Origin: Chloroflexi bacterium OLB14
GTDB taxonomy: Bacteria; Chloroflexota; Anaerolineae; Anaerolineales; Villigracilaceae
Reading direction: 5' to 3'
DNA length: 64,000 nucleotides
NCBI GenBank assembly: GCA_001567105.1
Contig: LMZR01000014.1
Coordinates: forward strand, 124,001 to 188,000
The position numbers and the translations under genes are program-made. Each line of letters opens with the position of its first letter. The stretch's first letter is position 1. Shown one piece after another: positions 18,701 through 25,970 of this stretch. Below the pieces are notes generated by a model. It searched no databases. It was given only the letters and a program-made list of their open reading frames with translations, and was not told where the DNA came from.

Positions 18701-19809
18701 CGCCCAGTAAATTCATCAACGATAACAACTTTGCCTGCTTGCACCAAATAATCTTTATTGCGATGAAAAAGATATTGTGCTCTTAACGCTTGTTGTAGAT
18801 AACCCATCATGCGGGCTTGTTCTGGAGATAAATCTTCGGGTCTTTCTGGATCTAATAGTTGGGTGCCCAATATGGCTTCTACTCGGCTGACACCAATTTC
18901 TGTTAAATTGATGTTGCGATTCTTTTCTTCCATTTCATAATCTTCGGGCTTGAGTTGTTTAACCACCTGCGCCATACGACCATACCATTCCAAATCACCT
19001 TGTGCTGGACCTGAAATAATTAACGGCGTGCGGGCTTCATCAATTAATACATTATCTGCTTCATCTATGATGGCGTAATAATGCCCGCGTTGAACACGTG
19101 CATCAAGTTTCATTGCCATGTTATCGCGCAGATAATCAAAACCAAATTCGGAATTTGTCCCAAAGGTTACATCGGCTTTATACGCTTCGACTCTATCCAC
19201 CATTCTTAAATGGCGTTGATCTTCATGTGGTGAATCTTTTTCAAAATCAACAATGAATGCTTTTTTGCCATTCTCTGTCACTGCCGCCATTTGCAAAACA
19301 CCAACGGATAATCCCAACGCATGATAAATCGGTGCCATCCAACGCGCATCACGACGGGCTAAATAATCATTGACTGTAATTAAATGTACGCCACGCCCTA
19401 ACAAGGCATTGAGATAAACAGGCATAGTAGCGACAAGTGTTTTTCCTTCACCTGTACGCATCTCTGCAATGTTACCTTCATGCAACGCCGCGCCACCGAT
19501 AATCTGCACGTCATAATGACGCAAGCCAATTGTGCGTTTAGATGCTTCACGCACCAAGGCAAAGGCTTGTGGCATGATTTCATTTAATACATCTTGTTCT
19601 GCTTGATGGCGTTCTTTTTCATCCTCAATCCCCTCAACAGCAGAAGTGACTTGAGCCTTAAACTCATCCGTCTTAGCCCGAATCTGCGCATCACTTAAAG
19701 AAGCAAACTGCTCCTCAAGCCCATTCACTTCCTCTACAATATGTTGATACTGCTCAACCGTCTTCTTTGTGGGGTCACCACTGAATAATTTTACAAAGTT
19801 CTTAAGCAT
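15796..19809 (-). CDS. secA: Preprotein translocase ATPase SecA (unusually long)
   Basis: The motor of the Sec export pathway. Walker A is AEMRTGEGKTLVATM, Walker B is YYAIIDEADNVLIDEARTP, and the second motor half holds VGTTSVESSDKLS, TIATNMAGRGVDIKLGG and the arginine-finger region LRGRAARQGDPGSSRFYLS. At 1337 aa it is about 400 to 500 residues longer than E. coli SecA. Extra length lies in NBD2 (around residues 540-640, before VPHQVLNARKHTEESQ) and in a long helical C-terminal half. The tail ends in a basic KKKRRRR stretch and lacks the usual zinc-binding Cys motif. Both traits fit Chloroflexota-type SecA as I understand it. Confidence 0.95.
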   Translation of the reverse strand: MLKNFVKLFSGDPTKKTVEQYQHIVEEVNGLEEQFASLSDAQIRAKTDEFKAQVTSAVEGIEDEKERHQAEQDVLNEIMPQAFALVREASKRTIGLRHYDVQIIGGAALHEGNIAEMRTGEGKTLVATMPVYLNALLGRGVHLITVNDYLARRDARWMAPIYHALGLSVGVLQMAAVTENGKKAFIVDFEKDSPHEDQRHLRMVDRVEAYKADVTFGTNSEFGFDYLRDNMAMKLDARVQRGHYYAIIDEADNVLIDEARTPLIISGPAQGDLEWYGRMAQVVKQLKPEDYEMEEKNRNINLTEIGVSRVEAILGTQLLDPERPEDLSPEQARMMGYLQQALRAQYLFHRNKDYLVQAGKVVIVDEFTGRLMPGRRWSDGLHQAVEAKEGVKVEPESVTYATVTLQNYFRMYQKLAGMTGTALTEAEEFNKIYKLEVAPIAPNLEYQSYGKTAPLTEIKSKDDEGYAYSYFVKAGETTPLFYRRKDYPDVIFKNVEAKLRAIVTEIIRNHALGRPLLVGTTSVESSDKLSNRLKAESIRRLMQYALVRDHYLRANNLEEDGRLIADLVPFNEPIDKITPDALRAFIKPHGLNSISLDDENNLKALLEILHLPESAKDRLKKIFQGGVPHQVLNARKHTEESQIIAGAGAFGAVTIATNMAGRGVDIKLGGEIAEEVISAVNRVLNKAGYKDPFDMTLQERREALQKMDPANFGLYEAEIKLFLQYFEDMALVRELGGLHVIGSERHEARRIDNQLRGRAARQGDPGSSRFYLSMQDDLMRLFGGEQVGGMMNRLKVDDALPLELRLVSNIIEGSQTRVEGANFDVRKHLLEYDDVLNKQRQQIYEQRDRIFLKEDLSDDVNEMLDAEVTKRVEAGLADEEGAWRLIAWLDQVQPAFESKDGLYPSYGFKLLLESIGLPMDVQEQASAFQKVTSKSIEAEYAHAIKSIENLINRTQESLDSQISDREDALDAYFQGLRDMEEKPRPQKIQEEISALARLQLRFNNEIQKLLADDPEDAKESIQDLVASQLTVISATRVIGAIQNRLGEQLQLQSPLPSDWDELADILLDTAKQAFDNKRERLNNQIARDIDILLQREDVSTNTGKLRLLLTLSQGTRTAFDQKTHKQVKQLFNRFTYVFYAAQLLEGKDSEDIVDDVMNHLETAEKELQTTWGQSEFARLKQNANKLADFGPAARIAFGEDKLNGAVSSLSESEAGTLSDAIGKYVLNEVHRQLLLGAFSELWVEYLTKVEALRVSIGLEAYGQRDPLVQYKAQASEMFAQLLEDVRGLVIGRAFAARPRRVEITALETAEVASAPNETSIQIGDSDSGNKKKRRRRN
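17052..17069. repeat. xxGCAAGCxx palindrome inside secA
   Basis: CCATCGGCAAGCCGATGG has 8-base arms and falls in a loop coding SIGLPM. It shares the GCAAGC centre with palindromes at 49864 and 59618. Confidence 0.55.
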
Positions 19810-19873
19810 TCAATTCCCTTTCGGGAAGAGATTATAGCATGGGGAATATTGGAGGAGTGTTAGAGATGGGAAA

Positions 19874-20494
19874 TTAAGGACTAAGATTTTGGGGACAAAT
19901 AAAATATTTATCAACATTGTCTCCACCTTCAGAAACCCAACCTCTTACTCCATCATCTGTTCTTATCTCCCACCACGACCAGTTATTTGCACATACCGGT
20001 CCATCAATAACACGAAAATAAGTGTTTGGTTCAATACGAGTAATTTCGGTGTCCGATGCATAAGGGCCAGTACGAACAATTAAGCGGTCATATTGTGTAC
20101 AAACAAAGCCTCTTCTTCCAACTTCGACTCTTTGAGGCGGAGCACCAGAACAACTTGTAATTAGAGGCAAAGGGGTATTTGAAGGTGTTGTTTTCAATAC
20201 TGAAGGGGTATTTGTTGGCGCAAAAAATAAAGTAGGTTCAATTAGCGTTGGAACAGGATTAGTTATTTGTTGTGTAAGAGCAATAAATTTAGAATCTTTT
20301 ATCAAAAAAATTCTAAGGAAGGAAAATGAAGCTATAAACATAATTAATAGCAGCGAAATAATAAGAAACTCCCACTGTTGGATCCTTATAAATCTGTCTC
20401 TTTTACATATCTTACAAAAGATATATCCATCTGGGATTATGGAATTACAAGCATGACAATGGGCTCTTTGTAAAAATTTCATTGCTTTATCCAT
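19874..20494 (-). CDS. Zinc-ribbon / TM / SH3b-domain protein (paralogue 2)
   Basis: 206 aa in three parts: an N-terminal four-cysteine zinc ribbon (CHACNSIIPDGYIFCKICKR, residues about 13-32), one membrane helix (FLIISLLLIMFIASFSFL), and a Ser/Thr/Pro-rich linker. A bacterial SH3 domain closes it, holding YDRLIVRTGPYASDTEITR, VIDGPVCANNWSWWEIRTDD and GWVSEGG. The topology suggests a cytoplasmic ribbon and an outside SH3b that binds peptide or cell wall. It is the last gene of the GTPase cassette and a clear paralogue of the gene directly upstream (same architecture, same GPxCA..WWEVRTDNG-like core). Function unknown. Confidence 0.75.
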   Translation of the reverse strand: MDKAMKFLQRAHCHACNSIIPDGYIFCKICKRDRFIRIQQWEFLIISLLLIMFIASFSFLRIFLIKDSKFIALTQQITNPVPTLIEPTLFFAPTNTPSVLKTTPSNTPLPLITSCSGAPPQRVEVGRRGFVCTQYDRLIVRTGPYASDTEITRIEPNTYFRVIDGPVCANNWSWWEIRTDDGVRGWVSEGGDNVDKYFICPQNLSP

Positions 20495-20512
20495 ATAAAA
20501 CGGTTTATAAAA

Positions 20513-21154
20513 TCATTTTATAGGCTCAAGTAAAATTTTGTTAGGTTGCATCTCACGTATCCACCCTTCATATCCATTATCTGTACGAACTTCCCACCAT
20601 GTACCTTCATGAGCGCATTTAGGTCCGCCAATAACTACCATTTTATCTCCTTCACTCAGCATTACAATAATGTTTTCATCCCATACATCTGGGACAATAG
20701 GAGTTGACCGTAAATTCACATCATAGAATGAAACAACGGCAGTATATCCGACTCTAAGTTTGACTTCAGATTTATCAGGGCAAGAATAATTTGTAAATGT
20801 TAAATCTTTCGGTGTGCTTGTACGTTGAGGTATTCTCGTGTTTGTTGGTATTTTAGTAGCCGTGATAAAAGATGAATTGTTATTTTCAGGTATTATCGGA
20901 GGTGACGATGCACTAGGGTTTTCAGTTGTTGACATTATGCTCTGCAAACTAGCAATTAACGCAGTCAAAGTCAATAACGATAATGAAACAACTATAGATA
21001 AGCTAGTTACAATGGCTATCAACTCCCATTTCTTAAATTGTAAAGCTCCATTAATACCTCTGCTACGACCACAGGTTTTGCAAAACCATTGCCCTTTGCT
21101 AATAACTGCACCACAAGATTGGCAAGGCGTTTCTTTTAACCAAGAACTTAGCAT
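20513..21154 (-). CDS. Zinc-ribbon / TM / SH3b-domain protein (paralogue 1)
   Basis: 213 aa with the same order of parts as its downstream neighbour. The zinc ribbon is CQSCGAVISKGQWFCKTCGR (residues 10-29), a membrane helix sits near 50-72 (AIVTSLSIVVSLSLLTLTAL), and the linker is rich in Ser, Pro and Thr. The C-terminal SH3b-like domain has VVSFYDVNLRSTPIV, VIGGPKCAHEGTWWEVRTDN and GYEGWIREM. The duplication of this module next to a GTPase and a large associated protein suggests it is part of that system, perhaps the sensory or output arm at the membrane. No enzymatic residues are visible. Confidence 0.75.
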   Translation of the reverse strand: MLSSWLKETPCQSCGAVISKGQWFCKTCGRSRGINGALQFKKWELIAIVTSLSIVVSLSLLTLTALIASLQSIMSTTENPSASSPPIIPENNNSSFITATKIPTNTRIPQRTSTPKDLTFTNYSCPDKSEVKLRVGYTAVVSFYDVNLRSTPIVPDVWDENIIVMLSEGDKMVVIGGPKCAHEGTWWEVRTDNGYEGWIREMQPNKILLEPIK

Positions 21155-21164
21155 AAAATTCCTC

Positions 21165-21482
21165 CTAAATACTCAGTAATGCAATAAATATGCTCAAAAT
21201 TATTGTGAATAAAAAAACTATTACAGGTATTCCAGTCTTTAAAAAAGGCGATAATTTTTCTAATCCCTTTCCCAACTGCTCTGCAAGTATATTACTTGCT
21301 ATCCCGTTTATTGCAGCAATAATCAAACCGATAACAACAATGATTTGAGGTGAAATGAAAATTTCATTAGACCCACCTTCTAATTCCCATCCAAAAAACA
21401 ATAAACTATACCCAAGTACAACGCAGGTAAAGACTAAAGTCATTATGCTAATGTAAATTAATATTCGAGAGTTATTGTTCAT
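21165..21482 (-). CDS. Small three-helix membrane protein of the GTPase cassette
   Basis: 105 aa with membrane helices at about 5-30 (ILIYISIMTLVFTCVVLGYSLL), 42-65 (IIVVIGLIIAAINGIASNIL) and 82-104. A short amphipathic stretch containing LGKGLEKLSPF lies between the last two. No family recognised. Spacings of 14 bases from the corrected upstream gene and 10 bases to the downstream gene indicate one operon. Confidence 0.6.
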   Translation of the reverse strand: MNNNSRILIYISIMTLVFTCVVLGYSLLFFGWELEGGSNEIFISPQIIVVIGLIIAAINGIASNILAEQLGKGLEKLSPFLKTGIPVIVFLFTIILSIFIALLSI

Positions 21483-21496
21483 GAATTTATTCTCTC

Positions 21497-21974
21497 TTAC
21501 CGAACAAAACGTGAGAATGTTCCTCGTGGCCCTTTAATTACCATATATACAAGTACGCCAAATAAAAAGCCCCAAGCTGAGCTCATGAGTAATTCCTGTA
21601 CTTGTGTATGAAAAAAAATAAAAGTAAAGGCAAATTGTGCTACCAGCAATAGTACCTAAAACAAAGAGGCTTGTAACTGCAGAATTATCTAAGACAAGAC
21701 TAGCAGACCATATATAAATCAAGCCTACAAAAAAACCGATACCTAAAGTTAGACATATTAAAGGCAGAATTATTTCAATAGACGGAATTTCCAGCCTACC
21801 AAATTGAATAAGAACAGCTACCAATGGACAAGTTGATAATCCAGCAAGAATAGCAATATAAGGTTGAGCATTAATGCCCTTTCGTTGTCTACCACTAATC
21901 GCCCCAATCCATGCTGAAAACAATATAATCAAAATATAAATAACTGGCGCTGTAATTAATAGAATTGTTTGCAT
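21497..21974 (-). CDS. Multi-helix membrane protein of the GTPase cassette (frameshifted near 3' end)
   Basis: The open frame from 21974 would end at 21534 with a polar, unlikely tail. Removing one T from a T8 run near 21620 restores a final membrane helix (SSAWGFLFGVLVYMVIKG) and a stop at 21497, giving about 158 aa with five hydrophobic segments. That end also leaves a normal 14-base gap to the next gene. The N-terminus (ILLITAPVIYILIILFSAWIG) is a signal anchor-like helix, followed by a short basic SGRQRKG loop. No family recognised. Confidence 0.6.
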
Positions 21975-21988
21975 GTTATTTCCTCTAG

Positions 21989-24618
21989 TTAGTATTTTTT
22001 TATTTCAGATTTAAGTTGTTTTGATAATGCTTTGCAAATTTCTAGCCAAATTATGTCTGGTGGTAAATCAGTAACCAAAGTTCTTAATCGATTTCCAAAA
22101 GTACTGGTTACATATTTTCCCATATAAACATCAAGTTTTTCTATCAAGCTTTCAGCCTCCTTAGGGCTCATTTCAACTATCCTTGCTGCTATCGAGCGGA
22201 TGAGTTTACTATCAAAAGCTTTCTTTTGTCCTATTAGCATCCCAGCATGATTAGGCCGTATATAAGACAAGTTGGACAAACTAAGAGTCCGATAAATCGT
22301 ATCGAATGGATTTATAAATATTCCTCTATGAAATAATAGCCAATACGCAAAAACATCAGCTTCGTAGTGTAATCCGGCATTATCTAATGAGAAATATAAA
22401 TCTTTCAATTTATAATCCTCAATCTTGTAAAACCGATTCTCTAAAAGAATTTGAATTAAGTAATTATGATATTCATTTAAGTATCTACGGTTGCGAATAT
22501 GTCCTTCAAATAACATCCACGCCTCAATATCCACAAATCGAGAAAATTCATAAGTAAAATCAAAAATGATATGTCCTAAATTTTCTTTTTTGATTTTACT
22601 AGTGAATGTGTCTTCAACCCTCTTAATTCTATTTTTTTTCTGAATATTAGTTCTTATTTCCTCAGAGATTCGGTTAATATTTCTAAGTTTAGGTTTAGTC
22701 TCAACAAAATTTAGCATCGTCTCTAATTGCTGAACAGAAAAAAACATCCAGTGTTTCATTAAGATTTCTATTCCCTCGTCAATGTACTGAGGTTGACACA
22801 TTTCTATTGAAGATAGATAATTATTTAAGAACTTGGGTTTTGTATCTCCTTTCTGTATTTGATTCAAAATAATTGAAAAAGCCGTGATAGCAGTTAGCAG
22901 ATCATCTCTTTCATCTCTTACGTTTTCAAAAAATTTATTTGCTGTTTCCAATCCGATTTTTTCAATTAGGAGCGGTATTTCTTGATAGAATCCATCAACA
23001 TTTTCATAACCGAATTTAATTTGAGAACCAAGCCATTTGTAGCTTTGAAGTTCTGCGAAACATTTTGGAAGAAATTCAAGATATTTTTTAGGGACATCAT
23101 CATTTACAGAATCTAAAAACTTGAAATTCTGAGGTATATCAGTTGGTAATTTTGAAAGTCTTTTCAATAAGCTTAAAAGAGCCATGAATGCTTGTTTATT
23201 AGGTGGGCATCCAATTATATTTACGATATATAAAAAATCATCTTTACCTTGGATTTGACTAAGTTGAGCTAAAGCAGAGACAAAATGTCCCGTAGAACTT
23301 GCCCATTCAAGTTGTATTAATTTTGACCAAAGGTATAATGCCTTTTTATATTGTTTTGAATTAAGGCAATATTGTAGAATTTCTTCACAAAACCTAATAA
23401 GTAATGGCTGATTAGTTTTGATACCATATTCAGTAATATGGATAATAAAGTCAGTTAGTTTAAATAAATCTTTTTCTTTTTGGGGTAAAAATATTTCATT
23501 TACAATTTTCTTAACAAGTATTTGTCTGGATTTATCATCAGAAATTATCACTATATAATGAGACAATGCTTCTACCCCAATATCATAAGCAGGGAAATTA
23601 ATAACAAAAGTCAATAAGTCTGAAAGCCACCTCTCTGCTTCCTCTTTCGGAAATATCCATGAGAACTCATTGACAGGTGTATTTAATTGTTGTTTGATCT
23701 GAGATACCTCCGTAATTTTTAAGTATTCGTTACGATTGGGATACCACCGTTTGTACTTAACTGCCAAATCTAGTTCATCGCCAATAGTTTTCAAATGCTT
23801 TGCTTTTTGCGGCAAAATTAATTTTGAAATTTCTCTTTTGAGTTCTCTGCCATCTGATTTTCTAATGAGTTCATCTATCCAATTTACATATATTACACCA
23901 GATAAGTCTTGTATATTTGGAGATTGCCACTCTACAACCTGTCCATATTGGCTTTGCCGAGTCGAAAAAAAATACTCTTACTGAATCAGATGTATCTTTA
24001 GCAAGGGTAGAAAAAGATATAGAGGCTCTATAGGGTTGCGGGATACATTGGAAAATTGAGCATAAAAATTCTATTCGAATTTTATGATCACCTAGAGAAG
24101 AAATTATATTAATTTTTTCTCTAGATGATAAATACTTAGCAAGCACTGCTCCAATTTGAGCAGGAAATTGAGAAAGTACATCCACCCGAATAGTATTATT
24201 AGTAAATTCAATTTCTATAGGTGGAATATCTTTTGTAATATTTTTATAATATGAAATGTTTTTAAATGCTTGAAAAATTGGATAAACATCCCAATCAATT
24301 TTTTCAAGTTGAGATAAAGTAATATAAAGAAATTCTGAAAAGACTGGCTTACCGCGCGAAGTTGGCTCGGTAAGTTCCATCAACTCATAATGAGCGGCAA
24401 CAAAACCATCTTTGAATAAAGGAAAAAAGCCATAGACATGACTGGATTCTCCCATGAAATCATTTGTTAAACCTAATCTTATAGTTTTGTATATTTCTCT
24501 TTGTAACTCTTCCGAAAAAGATTCACTATAAGCTATGGGTTGCAAGTCACCATATACATTTTTTTCCATCTGATGTTTGCAACATGCCATAAATATAATG
24601 AGGAAATTCAAGTTTCAT
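21989..24618 (-). CDS. Large GTPase-associated protein, GAP1-like (two apparent frameshifts)
   Basis: Three fragments join into one 875-aa gene. A start ATG at 24618 (MKLEFPHYIYGMLQTSDGK) is separated from the frame ending at 23871 by an extra A in an A7 run near 24570. That frame joins the long one ending at 21989 after one extra T in a T8 run near 23970. The corrected start, the loop LTEPTSRGKPVFSEFLYITL and the position behind a P-loop GTPase resemble the N-terminal domain of GTPase-associated protein 1 (GAP1-N) of NTPase-based conflict systems. This is by recollection, not search. The last 600 residues look alpha-helical and repeat-like. The start is 1 base beyond the GTPase stop, implying translational coupling. 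Confidence 0.6.
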
Positions 24619-24619
24619 T

Positions 24620-25546
24620 TTATATACCTAGAAACTTACGGAGTCCTTTAACTACATCGGCATACTTCTTCCCTCTTGTCCTTCTAATTCTAACATCTTC
24701 GTCGTCATCAGCCAGTTTATCTAGAATCCATTCCAAAGACTCAGCCACGCCTATTGGTTTTATGCTTGCTGGCTTTCGAATTTTGTTTACATCGCCGTTG
24801 CTGGCTTCTTTATCCCACTGAGACTTTCTACCTTTTTCTGTATCAACAAACCCTGTAGCGCTAACTGGCAACCAATAAACATGATCGGTATCAAAGGCCT
24901 GATCAATTATTGCCTTAGCATTTCTGCCGAGAATCTTTTCCGCTAACTCCTCAACCTCCTCAAAGTATCCCTCTTTGTCAAATTTGCTATTGGGTCCTTG
25001 CCCCTCAACTTGATCAACTTTTGTCACGCAAAACACTATATAAGGTTTAGCACCTTCTGTTTGCTCTTGAATTTGGGCAATAATAGCACTAAATAATGGA
25101 AAATATGGATCAGTACCTTTATTGGGTAAAATTTCACCTTCTAGCCAAGATTGTTGTGAGTCTAATAAGAATATTATTCCAGAGCTACCTTTTACATACT
25201 GCTCATAGAAATCGTGATAAATAGATGCGCCAGCAACCCCTCTGATCGCTTCACCCGGCACGTCTGCTGCATGAAGCCTAAATTGAGCGCCGGGACTTAA
25301 ACCAAGCATGGTTGCCTCCTTCTCAACCACAAAAAACATCTTATTTTCTACTTGAGTTTGTGGAGGGTATTCGCTCTGTGAGAAAATTTGTGCTGTAAGA
25401 TCTGACATATCTTTGATTGTTTGCCCCACTGGTCTAATCCGCCATGGAGATTGTTCTAAGGCTAATGCTAAATTCAATACACCTAAGAAAGTTGTTTTAC
25501 CCGCTTTTTTAAGTCCTAATATTGAAATTACTTTATCACTTGGCAT
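24620..25546 (-). CDS. P-loop GTPase of the DO-GTPase/GAP1 type
   Basis: 308 aa. G1 is ISILGLKKAGKTTFLGVLN, with a G3-like element in LHAADVPGEAIRGV (DxPG), and G4 is FCVTKVDQVEG. A Ser-rich loop and LLDSQQSWLEGEIL follow G3, and the C-terminal tail is short and basic (RIRRTRGKKYADVVKGLRKF). It resembles TRAFAC-like GTPases found beside GAP1 proteins in bacterial conflict and signalling loci. It is the first gene of a tight six-gene operon with the large GAP1-like protein, two small membrane proteins and two SH3b proteins. Substrate and trigger are unknown. Confidence 0.75.
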   Translation of the reverse strand: MPSDKVISILGLKKAGKTTFLGVLNLALALEQSPWRIRPVGQTIKDMSDLTAQIFSQSEYPPQTQVENKMFFVVEKEATMLGLSPGAQFRLHAADVPGEAIRGVAGASIYHDFYEQYVKGSSGIIFLLDSQQSWLEGEILPNKGTDPYFPLFSAIIAQIQEQTEGAKPYIVFCVTKVDQVEGQGPNSKFDKEGYFEEVEELAEKILGRNAKAIIDQAFDTDHVYWLPVSATGFVDTEKGRKSQWDKEASNGDVNKIRKPASIKPIGVAESLEWILDKLADDDEDVRIRRTRGKKYADVVKGLRKFLGI

Positions 25547-25886
25547 AAATCGTCTCCATCTTGGATTTTAGTTTTTCAATACAAAGATATCTATATTATG
25601 TTTGATTCATTTAATTTTTGCATCTTGACTAACGCATGTTAAACATGCTGGAAAGTTCCGCACTCAAATTCCCCTCAATTCTTAGATGCTCCCCTCTTAT
25701 CCATCGAACATTCGATATTTGACACCCAAGATGAATGCAGATATCTTTTAGGCGGTAATCTATTTCATTACCACCTAAAGATTATGGCTATTTTACGACT
25801 TTCCACATTTAATTTCAACCTCAATTTACTCAAAAAACTTTCAATTCTTTAAGCCACCCGCCCAGTGGATTTTTGAACATGCGTGC
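25547..25886. other. Divergent intergenic region between the GTPase cassette and dnaE
   Basis: No gene is visible. It holds TTGACT (25625-25630) followed by a 15-base palindrome GCATGTTAAACATGC (25634-25648). A strong stem-loop runs from 25743 to 25782, with arms containing TTTAGG(C)GGTAAT and ATTACC(A)CCTAAA. The palindrome is a plausible operator; the stem-loop lacks a T-run. Confidence 0.6.
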
Positions 25887-25892
25887 TATAAT
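25884..25892 (+). promoter_or_regulatory. Extended -10 promoter of dnaE
   Basis: TGCTATAAT combines a TG extension with a perfect TATAAT (25887-25892). No good -35 is present. The start site would be near 25899, so the whole dnaE leader is the octamer array that follows. Confidence 0.75.
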
Positions 25893-25901
25893 TCGGTTTG
25901 A

Positions 25902-25970
25902 TAGTTACATAGTTGGCTAGTTATCTAGTTCAACTAACAAACTACCAAACTACCTAACTAATAAACTAAC
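25902..25970. repeat. Octamer array forming the entire dnaE leader
   Basis: Units TAGTTACA, TAGTTGGC, TAGTTATC and TAGTTCAA are followed by complementary-type units CTAACAAA, CTACCAAA, CTACCTAA and CTAATAAA, giving a long imperfect hairpin. The array ends directly at the dnaE ATG, and no Shine-Dalgarno motif is visible. Confidence 0.75.

Noticed and set aside
25743-25782. Terminator upstream of dnaE
   Set aside because: The stem is strong but there is no T-run on either side, so it is reported only as a stem-loop.
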